Source of the DNA: Inquilinus limosus | Lineage (GTDB): Bacteria; Pseudomonadota; Alphaproteobacteria; DSM-16000; Inquilinaceae | Assembly: GCF_002195995.1 (NCBI RefSeq) | Contig: NZ_NHON01000004.1 | Location: forward strand, 109,515-173,514 | Length of the DNA stretch: 64,000 nt | Direction of reading: 5' to 3' | Part shown: positions 1 through 8,147 of the stretch, piece after piece | Position numbering within the stretch: the first letter of the stretch is position 1 | How the letters are laid out: each line of letters begins with the position of its first letter | The notes under the pieces: generated by a model | What the model saw: only the letters and a program-made list of their open reading frames with translations | Told to the model about the DNA's origin: nothing | Database searches by the model: none | Translations under genes and position numbers: made by a program

Positions 1-161
1 CTGCGACCTCGATGTGCGGCGTCTATCCGATGCACAAGGCCGTTGAGGTTGATTCTCTCCCGCTCAAGGATTTCGTCCAGTGTCGACCAGAAAGCTGCCT
101 CCAGCCTGATACTGGTGCGCCTTCCACGCACCATGACATTGCGCGTCAGAGCATCGATCAT
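1..161 (-). CDS. Ribbon-helix-helix domain protein (3' end outside window)
   Basis: Reading the minus strand from an ATG at 161 gives 53 codons that run off the window edge, so only the N-terminal part is present. Residues 11-48 contain a segment RGRRTSIRLEAAFW followed by LDEILERERINLNGLVHRID. This is the pattern of the RHH_4 ribbon-helix-helix family (PF13467), small alphaproteobacterial DNA-binding proteins of usually 70-110 residues. An in-frame stop lies upstream, so the gene starts within the window. An ATG at 134 is an alternative start just before the conserved segment, and no strong ribosome-binding site separates the two. The DNA target cannot be inferred. The assignment rests on motif recognition only. 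Confidence 0.55.
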   Translation of the reverse strand, partial: MIDALTRNVMVRGRRTSIRLEAAFWSTLDEILERERINLNGLVHRIDAAHRGR

Positions 162-352
162 CTTGTACTCAGGTTTCAGTGCACGAATTCGACATGCGAT
201 GTTGGTCCCCCGGCGTGCGACGCTCAGGGCAGGGCCAGATGGTTGGTCGCCTGTCTCCAGGAATCACCGCGGGGCGTCGGGGACCGGTCGCGGCCAAAGG
301 AATGGGGCTGCCCGAGCGAACAGACAGCCCCTTTTCCGGCGGCGCGGTTCGA

Positions 353-1775
353 TTAGAGCGTGAAATCGCTCGCCGTCAGAGCGACCGCTGTGAACAAGCG
401 AATCTGTGCGTCGGCCGTACCGTCGCCATTGGCGTCGATATACACGGCAGTCTGGGTTGTTCCCTCGATGAAGCGGACCTCACCGGCGTGATGGGTGAAA
501 TCCTCCGTGCCGATGAAAGTGCCGCTGCCATGGGTGATGCCTGACAGGTCGATCTTGTCTCCCTGGCTCTGGGAGAAGTCGCTGATGCGGTCCGGCGCCT
601 TGGCGGTGGAGTCCGCGATGGAGGAGAAGACGAAGGTGTCCGCACCAAGCCCACCGTTCAGGGTGTCGATGCCGCCTCCGCCGTTCAGCACGTCATCGCC
701 GTGCCATCCTTGGAGATAGTTGGAACCGCTGTCGCCGGTCAGAGTGTCCGCGAAGGCGCTGCCGACGAGGTTCTCGATGCCGCTATACGTGTCGCCGGCG
801 GCATCGCCCGTATTCGCTGACGGATTGGCCAGGCTCGCGGTCACGCCGACGGATGCGTTGTCGTAGAGAGCGGTGTCGAATCCCGCGCCACCGGTCAGAA
901 CGTCGGCCCCGGCACCACCGATCAACTGATCGTTCCCATCACCGCCGTCGAGCGTGTCCGTGCCGGCCAGGCCGGACAGACGGTTGGCACCACCATCGCC
1001 TGTCAGGGAATCGCTGAAGGCGCTGCCACGCAGCCATTCGATGCCCGTCAGCGTGTCGCCGGCCGCGTCGCCGCCAGTGCCGGTGCCCGGACAGACGGTT
1101 GGCACCACCATCGCCTGTCAGGGAATCGCTGAAGGCGCTGCCACGCAGCCATTCGATGCCCGTCAGCGTGTCGCCGGCCGCGTCGCCGCCAGTGCCGGTG
1201 CCAGTGACGAGGCTGACCGTGACCCCCGCACTGGAGGCGGTGTAATCGGCCATGTCCTGGGTGCCGGCACCGCCATCCAGCACATCGGCGCCCCCGTTCC
1301 CCGCCAGGTTATCATTGCCTGCGCCGCCGGTCAGGGTGTTCTCGTCGGTGTTCCCGCCCAGATAGTCGTTGAAGCCGGACCCTGAGAGGTTGGTCATGCC
1401 GATCAGGCTGTCGCCTTCGGCTTCGCCGCCGCGGCCGGTGGTGACGCCCGTCAGCCCGAGGTGGATGCCAAGGATGTCGATGTCGAGATTGCCCGTGGCG
1501 GCGAGGTTGACAAAGACAGCGGACGTCGCTGTCGAATAATCCGCCGTATCGACGCCCGAGAGCTGGATATCACCGATACCGCCGACAACGTTGAGGATGC
1601 CGCCGATCAGGACGTCGGCGCCGGCCCCTCCATTGATCGTGTCATTACCGGAATATCCGGCAATGACGTCATCGCCGCCCAGCCCGTTAATCGTGTCGTT
1701 GCCGAGGGCCTGGACGGGACCGAGGATCAGTGATGGGACAATATCTGCACCTTCAGTGCCGGTAAAGGTCGCCAT
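353..1775 (-). pseudogene. RTX calcium-binding secreted protein, frame-broken by a 115-bp tandem duplication
   Basis: Glycine/aspartate nonapeptides of the GGAGNDxLxG type mark this as a hemolysin-type calcium-binding (RTX) protein. Its C-terminal part (ADTFVF, then DRISDF, then DKIDLSG) matches the serralysin-type C-terminal domain, and the terminal DFTL is a usual type I secretion ending. The start at 1775 has GGAG 9 nt upstream. From there the frame runs about 230 residues and then goes out of frame to a stop at 939. The rest of the protein reads in another frame down to the stop at 353. Removing one copy of the 115-bp repeat at 972-1201 leaves 1308 bp and a continuous 435-residue protein. 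As written, the gene makes a truncated protein without the secretion signal. No type I secretion genes are nearby. A functional phase-variable state or an assembly artefact are alternatives. Confidence 0.85.
972..1201. repeat. Perfect 115-bp direct tandem duplication inside the RTX gene
   Basis: The 115 bp from 972 to 1086 are repeated without a mismatch at 1087-1201, and the identity extends one base further to 1202. 115 is not a multiple of three, so the second copy shifts the reading frame of the RTX gene by one. The unit encodes roughly GTGGDAAGDTLTGIEWLRGS and the following GDGGANRLSG. Both halves of the broken gene therefore carry this peptide. Confidence 0.95.
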
Positions 1776-2141
1776 ACCTATGTCTCCAATTGAATGCCAA
1801 TGGAACAATCAAGTCTGGCCACGCGTAATTTTTTATCTCAACCAAGAATCGCAGATATTTAAAATGCCATCGGCTTTTTCTTGTCATTGGGAAATTTAGT
1901 TATGGAGATGTCTGTCTGAACGAAATATATGATTAAGATCCTTTTGAATCAAAGGTAATCATAATATTCCTATAATATCTGACTTTTAATATTATTCCCG
2001 AATCGGAGGGATCGGTGCCGGGCCGAGGTTTTGTCGGTGGAGAGACTTGTTGCGGCTGGCTTGTCGGGACGGGCATGGGGCAGGCCGGGACAGCCCGCAA
2101 CGGGTGAGAAAACCTGCTCGCTCTCCCAGGGGGATGTGAGG
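1776..2141. other. AT-rich intergenic region upstream of the RTX gene
   Basis: Between about 1800 and 2000 the base composition falls far below that of the rest of the window, with long A/T stretches. This is the upstream region of the RTX gene and probably holds its promoter. I found no open frame with convincing protein-like composition and no clear terminator. The low GC may reflect a regulatory region bound by xenogeneic silencers or a foreign origin of the RTX locus. Neither can be decided from the sequence. Confidence 0.5.
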
Positions 2142-2354
2142 CTACCTGTCGCCGAGCGCTCTGTAGCACGCCTCTCTGACCACGCTTTGAAGCCTGGAAC
2201 AGCCCGGCTCCGTATCCGGGCCTTCTATCCATTCTATCCGGAACGGTCCTCCGCCGGGAAACCGGAAACGAGCACGATAGCGGCCACAGGAGGCGACGCC
2301 TACATGCTCGGCGAACTCCACTTTCCAGTCAGACGGGTCATGATAATTCAGCAT
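2142..2354 (-). CDS. Small hypothetical protein (weak)
   Basis: A 70-residue frame begins at an ATG at 2354, with a TTG two codons earlier as an alternative and a stop codon just upstream of that. The peptide has a balanced composition (for example HDPSDWKVEFAEHVG and RFRFPGGGPFRIEWIEGPD) rather than the Arg/Pro/Ala bias of shadow frames in this genome. There is no good ribosome-binding site, no signal peptide and no family I recognise. It lies in the poorly organised stretch between the RTX gene and the DUF4180 gene and may be a remnant. Confidence 0.3.
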   Translation of the reverse strand: MLNYHDPSDWKVEFAEHVGVASCGRYRARFRFPGGGPFRIEWIEGPDTEPGCSRLQSVVREACYRALGDR

Positions 2355-2593
2355 TCGCAAAATGCGTCTTCATTCCAGGAGACCTACCCGCATAAACCAA
2401 CGTGTAGCGACGCTGTTCCTCGACATCGGCACTTGGCATCGACACGTTGCCTTTGGTTCATCAAGTCCGCGGCCAGCGGCGACGGCGTTTTGGTCTTCGG
2501 CGTGACCCGCTCGTCTCGGGTGCGATGGCTTATCCGGAGATCAACGCCCTGATGGCGAAGGGGCGAGGGGCAGGGAGGTGTCGCTTCTGCTAA

Positions 2594-2684
2594 TGTCATC
2601 CTCGGGCTTGACCCGACGGGCCGGAAGCCTTCGAAGCGGTTCTCCGGTGGCCCTTGGATTGCCGAGTCAGGCTCGGCAGCGACA
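2594..2684. repeat. Degenerate copy of a dispersed palindromic intergenic repeat
   Basis: This 91-bp stretch starts TGTCAT, contains CGGGCTTGACCCG near its left end and TTGGATTGCCGAGTCAGGC near its right end, and closes with GCGACA. It matches the layout of the better preserved element at 55871-55960 but has many changes. It lies in the 337-bp space between 2361 and 2697, in which I see no gene. Confidence 0.6.
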
Positions 2685-2697
2685 ATAAACTGACGGA

Positions 2698-3072
2698 TCA
2701 GCCGCCGGCACTGCCGCCGAGCCGCGCCGCCAGGCTGTCCAGGTCGGGCTCGAACCAGATCTCGCGGCCGCGATCGGCCTCGCGCACCCAGTCGCGCAGG
2801 GCATTGCTGGCGGAGAGATGCTGCGAGATGTCGCCGATCACCGCCAGCTTCAGCCGGTAGTTGACCGCCTTCTGGGCGATCTCCCCGGCCAGGCCGCTGC
2901 GCAGCCGGAAGAAGGCGGGGCCGAGGCGGGCGGCCGGGATGGCCAGGACCGAGGCGCCGGCGAACATCGCCTCGCCGATCAGGTCGGTGGTGGCGCGGGG
3001 CGTGTCGATCGCCGGCCCGTCCGTGTCGCAGACCAGCACCCGCTCGTCGCCCCAGCCCAGGATCTCGGTCAT
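2698..3072 (-). CDS. DUF4180 domain-containing protein
   Basis: The 124-residue product matches the DUF4180 family from end to end. The recognisable blocks are DLIGEAMFAGASVLAIPAAR, FFRLRSGLAGEIAQKAVNYR, LAVIGDISQHLSASNALRDW and ADRGREIWFEPD, in the family order. Members are small cytosolic proteins of about 120 residues with no established biochemical role; some are annotated as alpha/beta-hydrolase-associated or stress-related. The ATG at 3072 has AAGGA eight bases upstream. The gene stands alone and is divergent from the exported protein at 3211. Confidence 0.8.
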   Translation of the reverse strand: MTEILGWGDERVLVCDTDGPAIDTPRATTDLIGEAMFAGASVLAIPAARLGPAFFRLRSGLAGEIAQKAVNYRLKLAVIGDISQHLSASNALRDWVREADRGREIWFEPDLDSLAARLGGSAGG

Positions 3073-3210
3073 CGGTCACATCCTTCGGCCCATTGCGGCG
3101 CCGGCCGTTTCGTTGCTGCCCGTTCGAACGCAGCCGGCGATCTCCGGCGAGTTCGACGGAATCCGGGCCGTGGGCCGTGTGTCTTTAGAACGGATTACGG
3201 AGGCAAAGGA

Positions 3211-3486
3211 ATGCCCCTCAAGACATCGCTCCTCAAGGCCACCCTCGTCGCCATCGCCCTGGTGACGGTTGCGCCGGTGGCCGCCCAGGCCGCGGGCGCC
3301 GGCGACCCGCACATCTCCTATTACTCGCATCGCCGGGACCACGACCGCGATTGGCGGCGGCACCATGATCGCGACCGGGACCGCCACAGCGACCGCCGGC
3401 ACTGGGATCGCGATCGTGATCGCCATCACGGCGACCGGCACCATCGCAACAGCGCGGAGGAGCGGTTCTGGCGGCTGGTCCGCTGA
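3211..3486 (+). CDS. Small exported His/Arg/Asp-rich protein
   Basis: The ATG at 3211 is preceded by GGAGGCAAAGGA, a strong ribosome-binding site, and gives 91 residues. Residues 1-28 form a clear Sec signal peptide (positive start, hydrophobic LVAIALVTVAPVAA, then AQA). The mature part is almost only H, R, D and W, in imperfect repeats such as DRDRDRH and DRHH, up to residue 80. A short acidic/aromatic tail EERFWRLVR follows. The His density suggests metal or nucleic-acid/polyanion binding in the periplasm, but this is inference from composition. A perfect palindromic terminator follows 26 bp after the stop. Confidence 0.7.
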   Translation: MPLKTSLLKATLVAIALVTVAPVAAQAAGAGDPHISYYSHRRDHDRDWRRHHDRDRDRHSDRRHWDRDRDRHHGDRHHRNSAEERFWRLVR

Positions 3487-3512
3487 TCCAGGTCTCGCCT
3501 GAGCGAGGCAAG

Positions 3513-3546
3513 GCCCGCCCTGGACATGTCCAGGGCGGGCTTTTTT
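3513..3546 (+). terminator. Rho-independent terminator after the His-rich protein gene
   Basis: A perfect 28-bp palindrome (3513-3540, arms GCCCGCCCTGGACA and its complement) is followed by TTTTTT at 3541-3546. It lies 26 bp after the stop of the gene at 3211 and is the clearest intrinsic terminator in the window. Confidence 0.9.
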
Positions 3547-3590
3547 CTTCCCGGCGCCAGGGCTGGCGGGCGAGTGTCCGCCTGATCGGA

Positions 3591-3788
3591 ATTCGTGGTC
3601 TCGCCTGCGCGGCGCAGGCGGTCGAGCATTACGAGATTTTCCGCTACGGCCCCCTCAAGGCGTGGGCCGCGCATCTGGGGATGAAGGATGCGGTGGACCC
3701 GTTCGACCAGACCGTGAAGGAGGAGAAGAAGACCGACCAGCTGCAGAACCAATTGGCGGAGCGCGGCCTGAACAGGAAGGCCGCCTGA
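3591..3788 (+). pseudogene. C-terminal remnant of a DUF892 (YciE/YciF) ferritin-like gene
   Basis: The frame ending at the TGA at 3786 encodes CAAQAVEHYEIFRYGPLKAW, then AHLGMKDAV, then KEEKKTDQ and a short tail NRKAA. These are the last helices of the DUF892/YciE-YciF ferritin-like family, including the conserved EHYEI..RYG and EEKKTD. A complete family member has about 160-170 residues; only about 65 are left, and the N-terminal helix pair is missing. There is no start codon or ribosome-binding site, and the fragment begins just after the terminator at 3546. It is a decayed stress-type gene. Confidence 0.75.
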
Positions 3789-3988
3789 ACGACCGACGGC
3801 GGCCACGATGCCGCGGCCGGATCTCCGATGGCGAGCCCGCTCCATGTCTCGCCGTCGGAGGTTCGGCGCGAGCGCCGCCCCGTCTTCGTTGCCGCCTCGC
3901 TGCGTTGATGCGTGGCGGCGGGCGCCGGCGGCTGCTACGATCCTTGCGGGTCGGGGGCTCGTCACCCGGGGGGCGAGGAGGTCGGACC

Positions 3989-4333
3989 ATGAACCGCACC
4001 CGTGTCGAGCCGGCGATTGTATTCCGGCGACCCCGTGGAGGCACCGCCGTCATGGCCGACGCGGATGCGCTGGCCGGGTGGTTCGAAGCCATATACGACG
4101 CCATACTGGATCCGCATCGAACCGAAGGCGCATCGACGCTGCAGGGGCGATCGCTCCAGCTCCTCGAGATCGACCGCGTCCTGATCGAGCTCGCCGACGA
4201 AACCGGCGGCGATGGGGATCGGATCACCGCGGCGCTGCGGGCCGTGTGCCAGGCCGTGATCGCGGAGTACCGGGAGATCGTGCCCTTGCCGCCGGCCGCG
4301 CTCTCCGATCCGGCGGCGGCCAACGCGGCCTGA
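3989..4333 (+). CDS. Hypothetical protein, 114 residues
   Basis: The ATG at 3989 follows GAGGAGG with a spacing of 6, which supports this start over the in-frame ATG at 4051. The product is acidic, has no signal peptide or membrane segment, and is predicted helical from about residue 20 on (ADALAGWFEAIYDAIL, RSLQLLEIDRVLIELADE, ITAALRAVCQAVIAEYREIV). I do not recognise a family. It lies between two gene remnants (DUF892 and SDR), so it may be part of the same decaying block, but its own frame is intact. The 200 bp before it hold no gene that I can see. Confidence 0.5.
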   Translation: MNRTRVEPAIVFRRPRGGTAVMADADALAGWFEAIYDAILDPHRTEGASTLQGRSLQLLEIDRVLIELADETGGDGDRITAALRAVCQAVIAEYREIVPLPPAALSDPAAANAA

Positions 4334-4370
4334 GCCGGATCTTCCGACCGGAACCCACGGCATCGCACGC

Positions 4371-4616
4371 TCATTGCCACAGGAGAGGCCGCCCGGCCTG
4401 TTCCACCCGGCCCGCGCCCTCCCGGGCGAAAGCGATGGCAACGGCCCGCCCGATGCCGGAATCGCCGCCGGTGATCAGCGTGATCTTGCCCTGCAGCCGG
4501 CCGCTGCCGCGATAGCTGTCCTCGCCATGATCCGGTGGAGGATCCATGGGTGCGGTCAGGCCCGGTGGGCCCTGCTGCTGCTTCGGATGAGGAGGAACGG
4601 GGCGGGGGTCGGCCAT
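4371..4616 (-). pseudogene. N-terminal remnant of a YghA-type short-chain dehydrogenase
   Basis: The first 80 residues carry the N-terminal extension typical of YghA/general-stress SDRs ([28 protein letters not shown]). The Rossmann nucleotide-binding segment [20 protein letters not shown] with the Gly motif follows. The frame then leaves the family after REGAG and stops at residue 81, whereas intact members have about 285-300 residues with a YxxxK active site. The ATG at 4616 has GGAG six bases upstream. The catalytic half is absent between here and the gene at 3989, so the protein cannot be an active enzyme. Confidence 0.8.
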
Positions 4617-4747
4617 CGTCATCTCCGTATCGCCATCGCCTCAGGTGGCTGCCGGCCGGACGCGGTTCCGGCGGGCGGGAGCGGCGGCAAGCGCGCAAAC
4701 CGGCCGGGTGTGACGCTTTCGGATGAACGCTTCGCGCCGTTCGCGCT

Positions 4748-5641
4748 TCAGCGATCGACACCCGCGAGGTGCGGAGCCGGTTCGCAATACTCGATCAGCA
4801 ATTCGGTGAGGACCCGTATCTTCCGTGCGGGATGCTGACCCGGCGGGCGGATGACATAGGCACCGGCCGGAGGCGGTGGATGACGCGTCATGACCGGCAT
4901 GAGCGCACCGGACGCTATATGTTCATGGGTCAGACAATCGGGCAGGTAAGCGATCCCGAGCCCCGCTGTCGCGGCGGCAACCAGGGCCATGCCGTTGTCG
5001 GCCTTGAAGCGGCCCTGGGGACGAACCGTGATGATCTTGTCGCCGTCCATGAGCTGCCAGCTCTCGGTGCCTTGCATCAGGGCCTCGTGAGCGACGAGCT
5101 CCTCCGGCGTTTCGGGCGATCCGTGCGCCCTGATGTAGTCCGGGCTCGCGACGAGCTTCCCATAGATCGGTCCGACGCGCCTTGCGATCAGGTTGGAGTC
5201 CTGAAGATAGCCAACCCGTATCGCACAATCATAACCCTCCGTGATGAGATCGACGAAGCGATCGCTGTAGCAGGTGTGGATCTGGAGCTGGGGGTGGCGC
5301 CGCGCCATTTCCGCGAGGATGGGAGCGAAGTGAGTCGGGCCGAAGGAAAGCGGCACGGCAACGCGCAGGCGGCCGCGAAGCTCGCCGGCGGGTAGGATCG
5401 TTTCCCTGGCCACGTCGATCTCGGCACAGACCCTGGCTGCATAGTCCCGGAACGTGGCCCCGGCCTCCGTGAGAGCCGCGCCCCGGGTGGTCCGTGCAAG
5501 CAGCTGGACACCAAGTTCCGCTTCAAGCCGGACGAGCCGCCGGCTGACGATCGACTTGGAGACGCCGAGCCGGAGCGCGGCAGGCGAAACGCCTCCGGCA
5601 TCAGCCACTTCCACAAAGGTCCGCAGCTCCTCGATATCCAT
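4748..5641 (-). CDS. LysR-family transcriptional regulator
   Basis: The 297-residue product has an N-terminal winged helix-turn-helix (residues 1-60, MDIEELRTFVEVADAGGVSP, then LGVSKSIVSRRLVRLE) and a LysR substrate-binding domain from about residue 90. The start at 5641 follows AGGGGAA on the minus strand; longer upstream in-frame codons do not resemble the family. It belongs to the CrgA/YafC-like group by its WQLMDGDKIITVRPQGRF segment. It is divergent from the isochorismatase-family gene at 5794, its most likely target. The 152-bp space between them contains a GGAAC...GTTCC inverted repeat. Confidence 0.9.
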   Translation of the reverse strand: MDIEELRTFVEVADAGGVSPAALRLGVSKSIVSRRLVRLEAELGVQLLARTTRGAALTEAGATFRDYAARVCAEIDVARETILPAGELRGRLRVAVPLSFGPTHFAPILAEMARRHPQLQIHTCYSDRFVDLITEGYDCAIRVGYLQDSNLIARRVGPIYGKLVASPDYIRAHGSPETPEELVAHEALMQGTESWQLMDGDKIITVRPQGRFKADNGMALVAAATAGLGIAYLPDCLTHEHIASGALMPVMTRHPPPPAGAYVIRPPGQHPARKIRVLTELLIEYCEPAPHLAGVDR

Positions 5642-5701
5642 TTGGCGTTCCCCTTTCCGCGACACAGCTTGCCGTGAAAGGGTGCTACTGCATCTCGAAT
5701 A

Positions 5702-5721
5702 GGAACGACAATACTGGTTCC
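5702..5721. promoter_or_regulatory. Inverted repeat between divergent LysR and hydrolase genes
   Basis: The arms GGAAC (5702-5706) and GTTCC (5717-5721) are separated by 10 bp in the 152-bp divergent intergenic region. Size and place fit a LysR-type operator, but no experimental consensus is available for this regulator. Confidence 0.35.
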
Positions 5722-5793
5722 GGGCAACGTCGCCCTGGCGCATGTCTCCCGCAAAACCGATGCCGCTCATATGCGGCAACAAAGGATGTCGTA

Positions 5794-6447
5794 ATGACCT
5801 TCCGTAACGGCCTTGCTTCGCTTCTTCGTCCTGAAGACTCGGTACTCGTTCTGATCGACCACCAGCCTTACCAGCTCGCGAACCTGAACAGCCACGATCC
5901 GCAGATGGTGGTCAACAACACGACGGCCCTGGCGAAGGCCGCCAAGGCCTTCGGCGTCCCCACCATCCTGACGAGCGTGATCGCCGACCGTGGCGGTCTC
6001 CTCTTCCCCCATATCACCGATGTGTTCCCTGGCCAGGAGGTGATCGACCGGACGTTCATCAACACCTGGGAGGACAGGAAGGTGGTGGACGCGGTCAAGG
6101 CGACCGGCCGCACGCAGCTGATCATCGCCGGCCTGTGGACCGACATCTGCGTCGCGATGCCGGTGATCCAGGCTCTCGGCGAAGGCTGGGACGTGACGGT
6201 CATCACCGACGCGTCGGGCGCGACCTCGGTCGAGGCTCACGAGGTCGCCATCCAGCGCATGATCGCGGCTGGCGCGAACATGATGACCTGGCTGGCGCTG
6301 GCGTCCGAATGGCAGCGCGACTGGGCCCGGACCGAGCACGCCGCAGAGTTGACGGACGTGCTCAAGCAGCATGCCGCCGGCAGCGGCATCGCGTTCCTGT
6401 GGGAACAGCAGCTGCTCAACACGCCGGTGCCGAGCACCGCTGGCTGA
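5794..6447 (+). CDS. Isochorismatase-family (YcaC-like) cysteine hydrolase
   Basis: The 217-residue protein fits the isochorismatase-like hydrolase superfamily, YcaC subgroup. The catalytic Asp is seen in LVLIDHQ (D22) and the nucleophilic Cys in AGLWTDICVAMP (C119). The conserved FINTWED segment (residues 88-94) is typical of YcaC proteins. These are cytosolic amidohydrolases whose natural substrates are mostly unknown. The ATG at 5794 has AAGGA upstream; the longer frame before it does not look like coding sequence. The gene is divergent from the LysR gene at 5641 and is probably regulated by it. The 290 bp after it, up to the tRNA, contain no recognisable gene. Confidence 0.88.
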   Translation: MTFRNGLASLLRPEDSVLVLIDHQPYQLANLNSHDPQMVVNNTTALAKAAKAFGVPTILTSVIADRGGLLFPHITDVFPGQEVIDRTFINTWEDRKVVDAVKATGRTQLIIAGLWTDICVAMPVIQALGEGWDVTVITDASGATSVEAHEVAIQRMIAAGANMMTWLALASEWQRDWARTEHAAELTDVLKQHAAGSGIAFLWEQQLLNTPVPSTAG

Positions 6448-6737
6448 TCCGGGAGGGGGTGCCGAGAGTCCCGAGCGGCGCTTCGGGAAAAAGCCGATGG
6501 CTTACCGGGCCTCGTCATCCCCTTTCGCTCGAAGGCCGTCCATGCCTTGATGCGACCGGCCGGCCTGATCAACGACCACCGGCCGCGCGCTGCCTTCTTC
6601 ACGCAGGGGTTCGAGACCGGGCGCGCCAGGGCCAAGCTGGCGCATTGCTCCAACGCCGGATTTCGGCGGGCTCGGGACGCGCGTGCTCGGGCACTCCGCC
6701 CGATCCTTATCCCGCGCCTGCAGCCGGCGGAGGTCAT

Positions 6738-6827
6738 TGGCGGAAGGGGTGGGATTCGAACCCACGGTGACGTCGCCGCCACGCCGGTTTTCAAGACCGG
6801 TGCCTTAAACCGCTCGGCCACCCTTCC
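6738..6827 (-). tRNA. tRNA-Ser (anticodon UGA)
   Basis: The minus strand folds as a class II tRNA of 90 nt including an encoded CCA. The acceptor stem pairs GGAAGGG with CCCTTCC, the anticodon loop is CTTGAAA (anticodon TGA, complement of 6791-6793), a long variable arm follows, and the T arm contains GGTTCGAATCC. The long variable arm and UGA anticodon identify serine. Confidence 0.97.
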
Positions 6828-7158
6828 GGATGGGCCGCACCATACGGATTTGCCCCGCCGGTTTCAAATCGCTTCGCATCGTTCGGGCCATGCGGGAGGC
6901 GCGGGCAACATTCGACACCTGAAATCGTGAGTTGTCGCTTTTCACTGCGAACCGAAGCGGTTACGGGCGTTGCTGTCGAAGCAGTCGGTATGCCAATACA
7001 ACCTATGAGGGCATGCAGAAATACCCAGAAATACTGGGTGCAAAGCGACGGCCGGGACAGGTTGCCTCACCGGCCTCCAGCACATGCCATAATATGACGG
7101 ACCGGACCGAGACGAATATGCTGGACCTTTGACGGGATCTTATGACATACGGGCGGAC
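6828..7158. other. Intergenic region between tRNA-Ser and rlpA
   Basis: No gene is visible. The stretch must hold the tRNA promoter (minus strand) and the rlpA promoter (plus strand), but I cannot assign boxes with confidence. A short inverted repeat, ACCCAG (7023-7028) and CTGGGT (7034-7039) with a 5-bp loop, is the only structure that I noticed. Confidence 0.4.
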
Positions 7159-8100
7159 ATGACTGCCGAACCGATCCAGACCCGGTCCGGACGCCGCTCT
7201 TTTTGCGTGAAATTCAGCCGCACGAAGTCGGATCGTCTCCCGGGGCTCGCCGTCGTCGCAGCCATCGGCGTGGCGCTGGCCGCCACCGGATGTGCTCCCT
7301 CCCAACCGGGCAAGGGGAGCCTCGCCGAGCGGCCCACTCTCGCACGACCCGCCGATCCGGGTGTCGTCACCATCGATGGCGTCCGCTACGTGGCGCGGAC
7401 GGATCGGGAGTCGGTGCAGGTCGGCAACGCCACCTGGTACGGGCCCGGCTTCCACGGCCGCAAGACCGCCAGCGGCGAGCGCTTCGACACCGGCCTGGTC
7501 ACTGCGGCGCATCGCAGCCTGCCGCTGCCCAGCCTGGTCAAGGTCACCAACCTCGACAACGGCCGGACGCTGATCGTCAAGATCAACGATCGCGGGCCGT
7601 TCGTGCGGTCGAAGATCCTCGACATGTCCTCGCGCGGCGCGGAGCTGCTGGGCTTCCGCGGCGCCGGCACCGCCCGGGTCAAGATCCAGGTGCTGGAGGA
7701 GGAAACCCGCTTCAACGCGCTGCAGCAGCAGCGCGACCAGGCGCGGAAGAACCAGGTCGCCTCGACCGGCAAGGATGACGACCTGCCCGACAGCCGCTAC
7801 GTCGCCGTGCCGTCGGCGCCGCGCGTGCCGGACCGGCTGCCGGAGATCGTCGGCAACGTCCGGGACGAGGCCAGGCCGAACCCGGCCGGCCTGTTCGTCG
7901 CCGCCGCCAGGGCCACACGGCCGCAGGAGGTCGCCTCGCTGTCCGAGGCGCTGCGCCGCTTCGGTCCGATCTCGACCGCGGCCGCCGCCGGCGCGATCGA
8001 GCTGCGCATCGGCCCCTTCATCGACCCCAAGGCCGCATCGACCGCCTTGAAGCAGATCGCCGACGCGGGCTATTCCGGAGCACGCATCGTCCCCGAGTGA
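7159..8100 (+). CDS. rlpA: RlpA-family septal ring lytic transglycosylase (lipoprotein with SPOR domain)
   Basis: The 313-residue protein has a positively charged leader and hydrophobic segment ending in the lipobox AATGC (Cys45). A double-psi beta-barrel follows at about 95-190 (GNATWYGPGFHGRKTASGE, then KINDRGPF with the catalytic-type Asp, then ILDMSSRGAELLG). A C-terminal SPOR-like segment (about 240-313) would bind denuded septal peptidoglycan. RlpA proteins cleave such glycan strands at division sites. The start is uncertain: a TTG at 7129 and a GTG at 7207 are alternatives, and none has a strong ribosome-binding site. It heads the block rlpA-tmk-holB-metG-tatD; dacA, which often sits between rlpA and tmk in Alphaproteobacteria, is absent. 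Confidence 0.9.
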   Translation: MTAEPIQTRSGRRSFCVKFSRTKSDRLPGLAVVAAIGVALAATGCAPSQPGKGSLAERPTLARPADPGVVTIDGVRYVARTDRESVQVGNATWYGPGFHGRKTASGERFDTGLVTAAHRSLPLPSLVKVTNLDNGRTLIVKINDRGPFVRSKILDMSSRGAELLGFRGAGTARVKIQVLEEETRFNALQQQRDQARKNQVASTGKDDDLPDSRYVAVPSAPRVPDRLPEIVGNVRDEARPNPAGLFVAAARATRPQEVASLSEALRRFGPISTAAAAGAIELRIGPFIDPKAASTALKQIADAGYSGARIVPE

Positions 8101-8147
8101 CCCGTCCGGTCCGCGGCGCGACGAGGCCGCAACCGAGGACGGATCGC

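Noticed and set aside
2384..3079. A 231-codon minus-strand frame overlapping the DUF4180 gene
   Set aside because: It reads the DUF4180 gene in another frame and gives Arg/Gly/Pro-rich low-complexity sequence; the DUF4180 frame is clearly the coding one.
6237..6930. Open frames of 127 and 194 codons across the tRNA, with peptides such as GGIRTHGDVAATPVFKTGA and MAERFKAPVLKTGVAATS
   Set aside because: These are the well-known false translations of tRNA-Ser genes in both directions; the tRNA explains the sequence fully.
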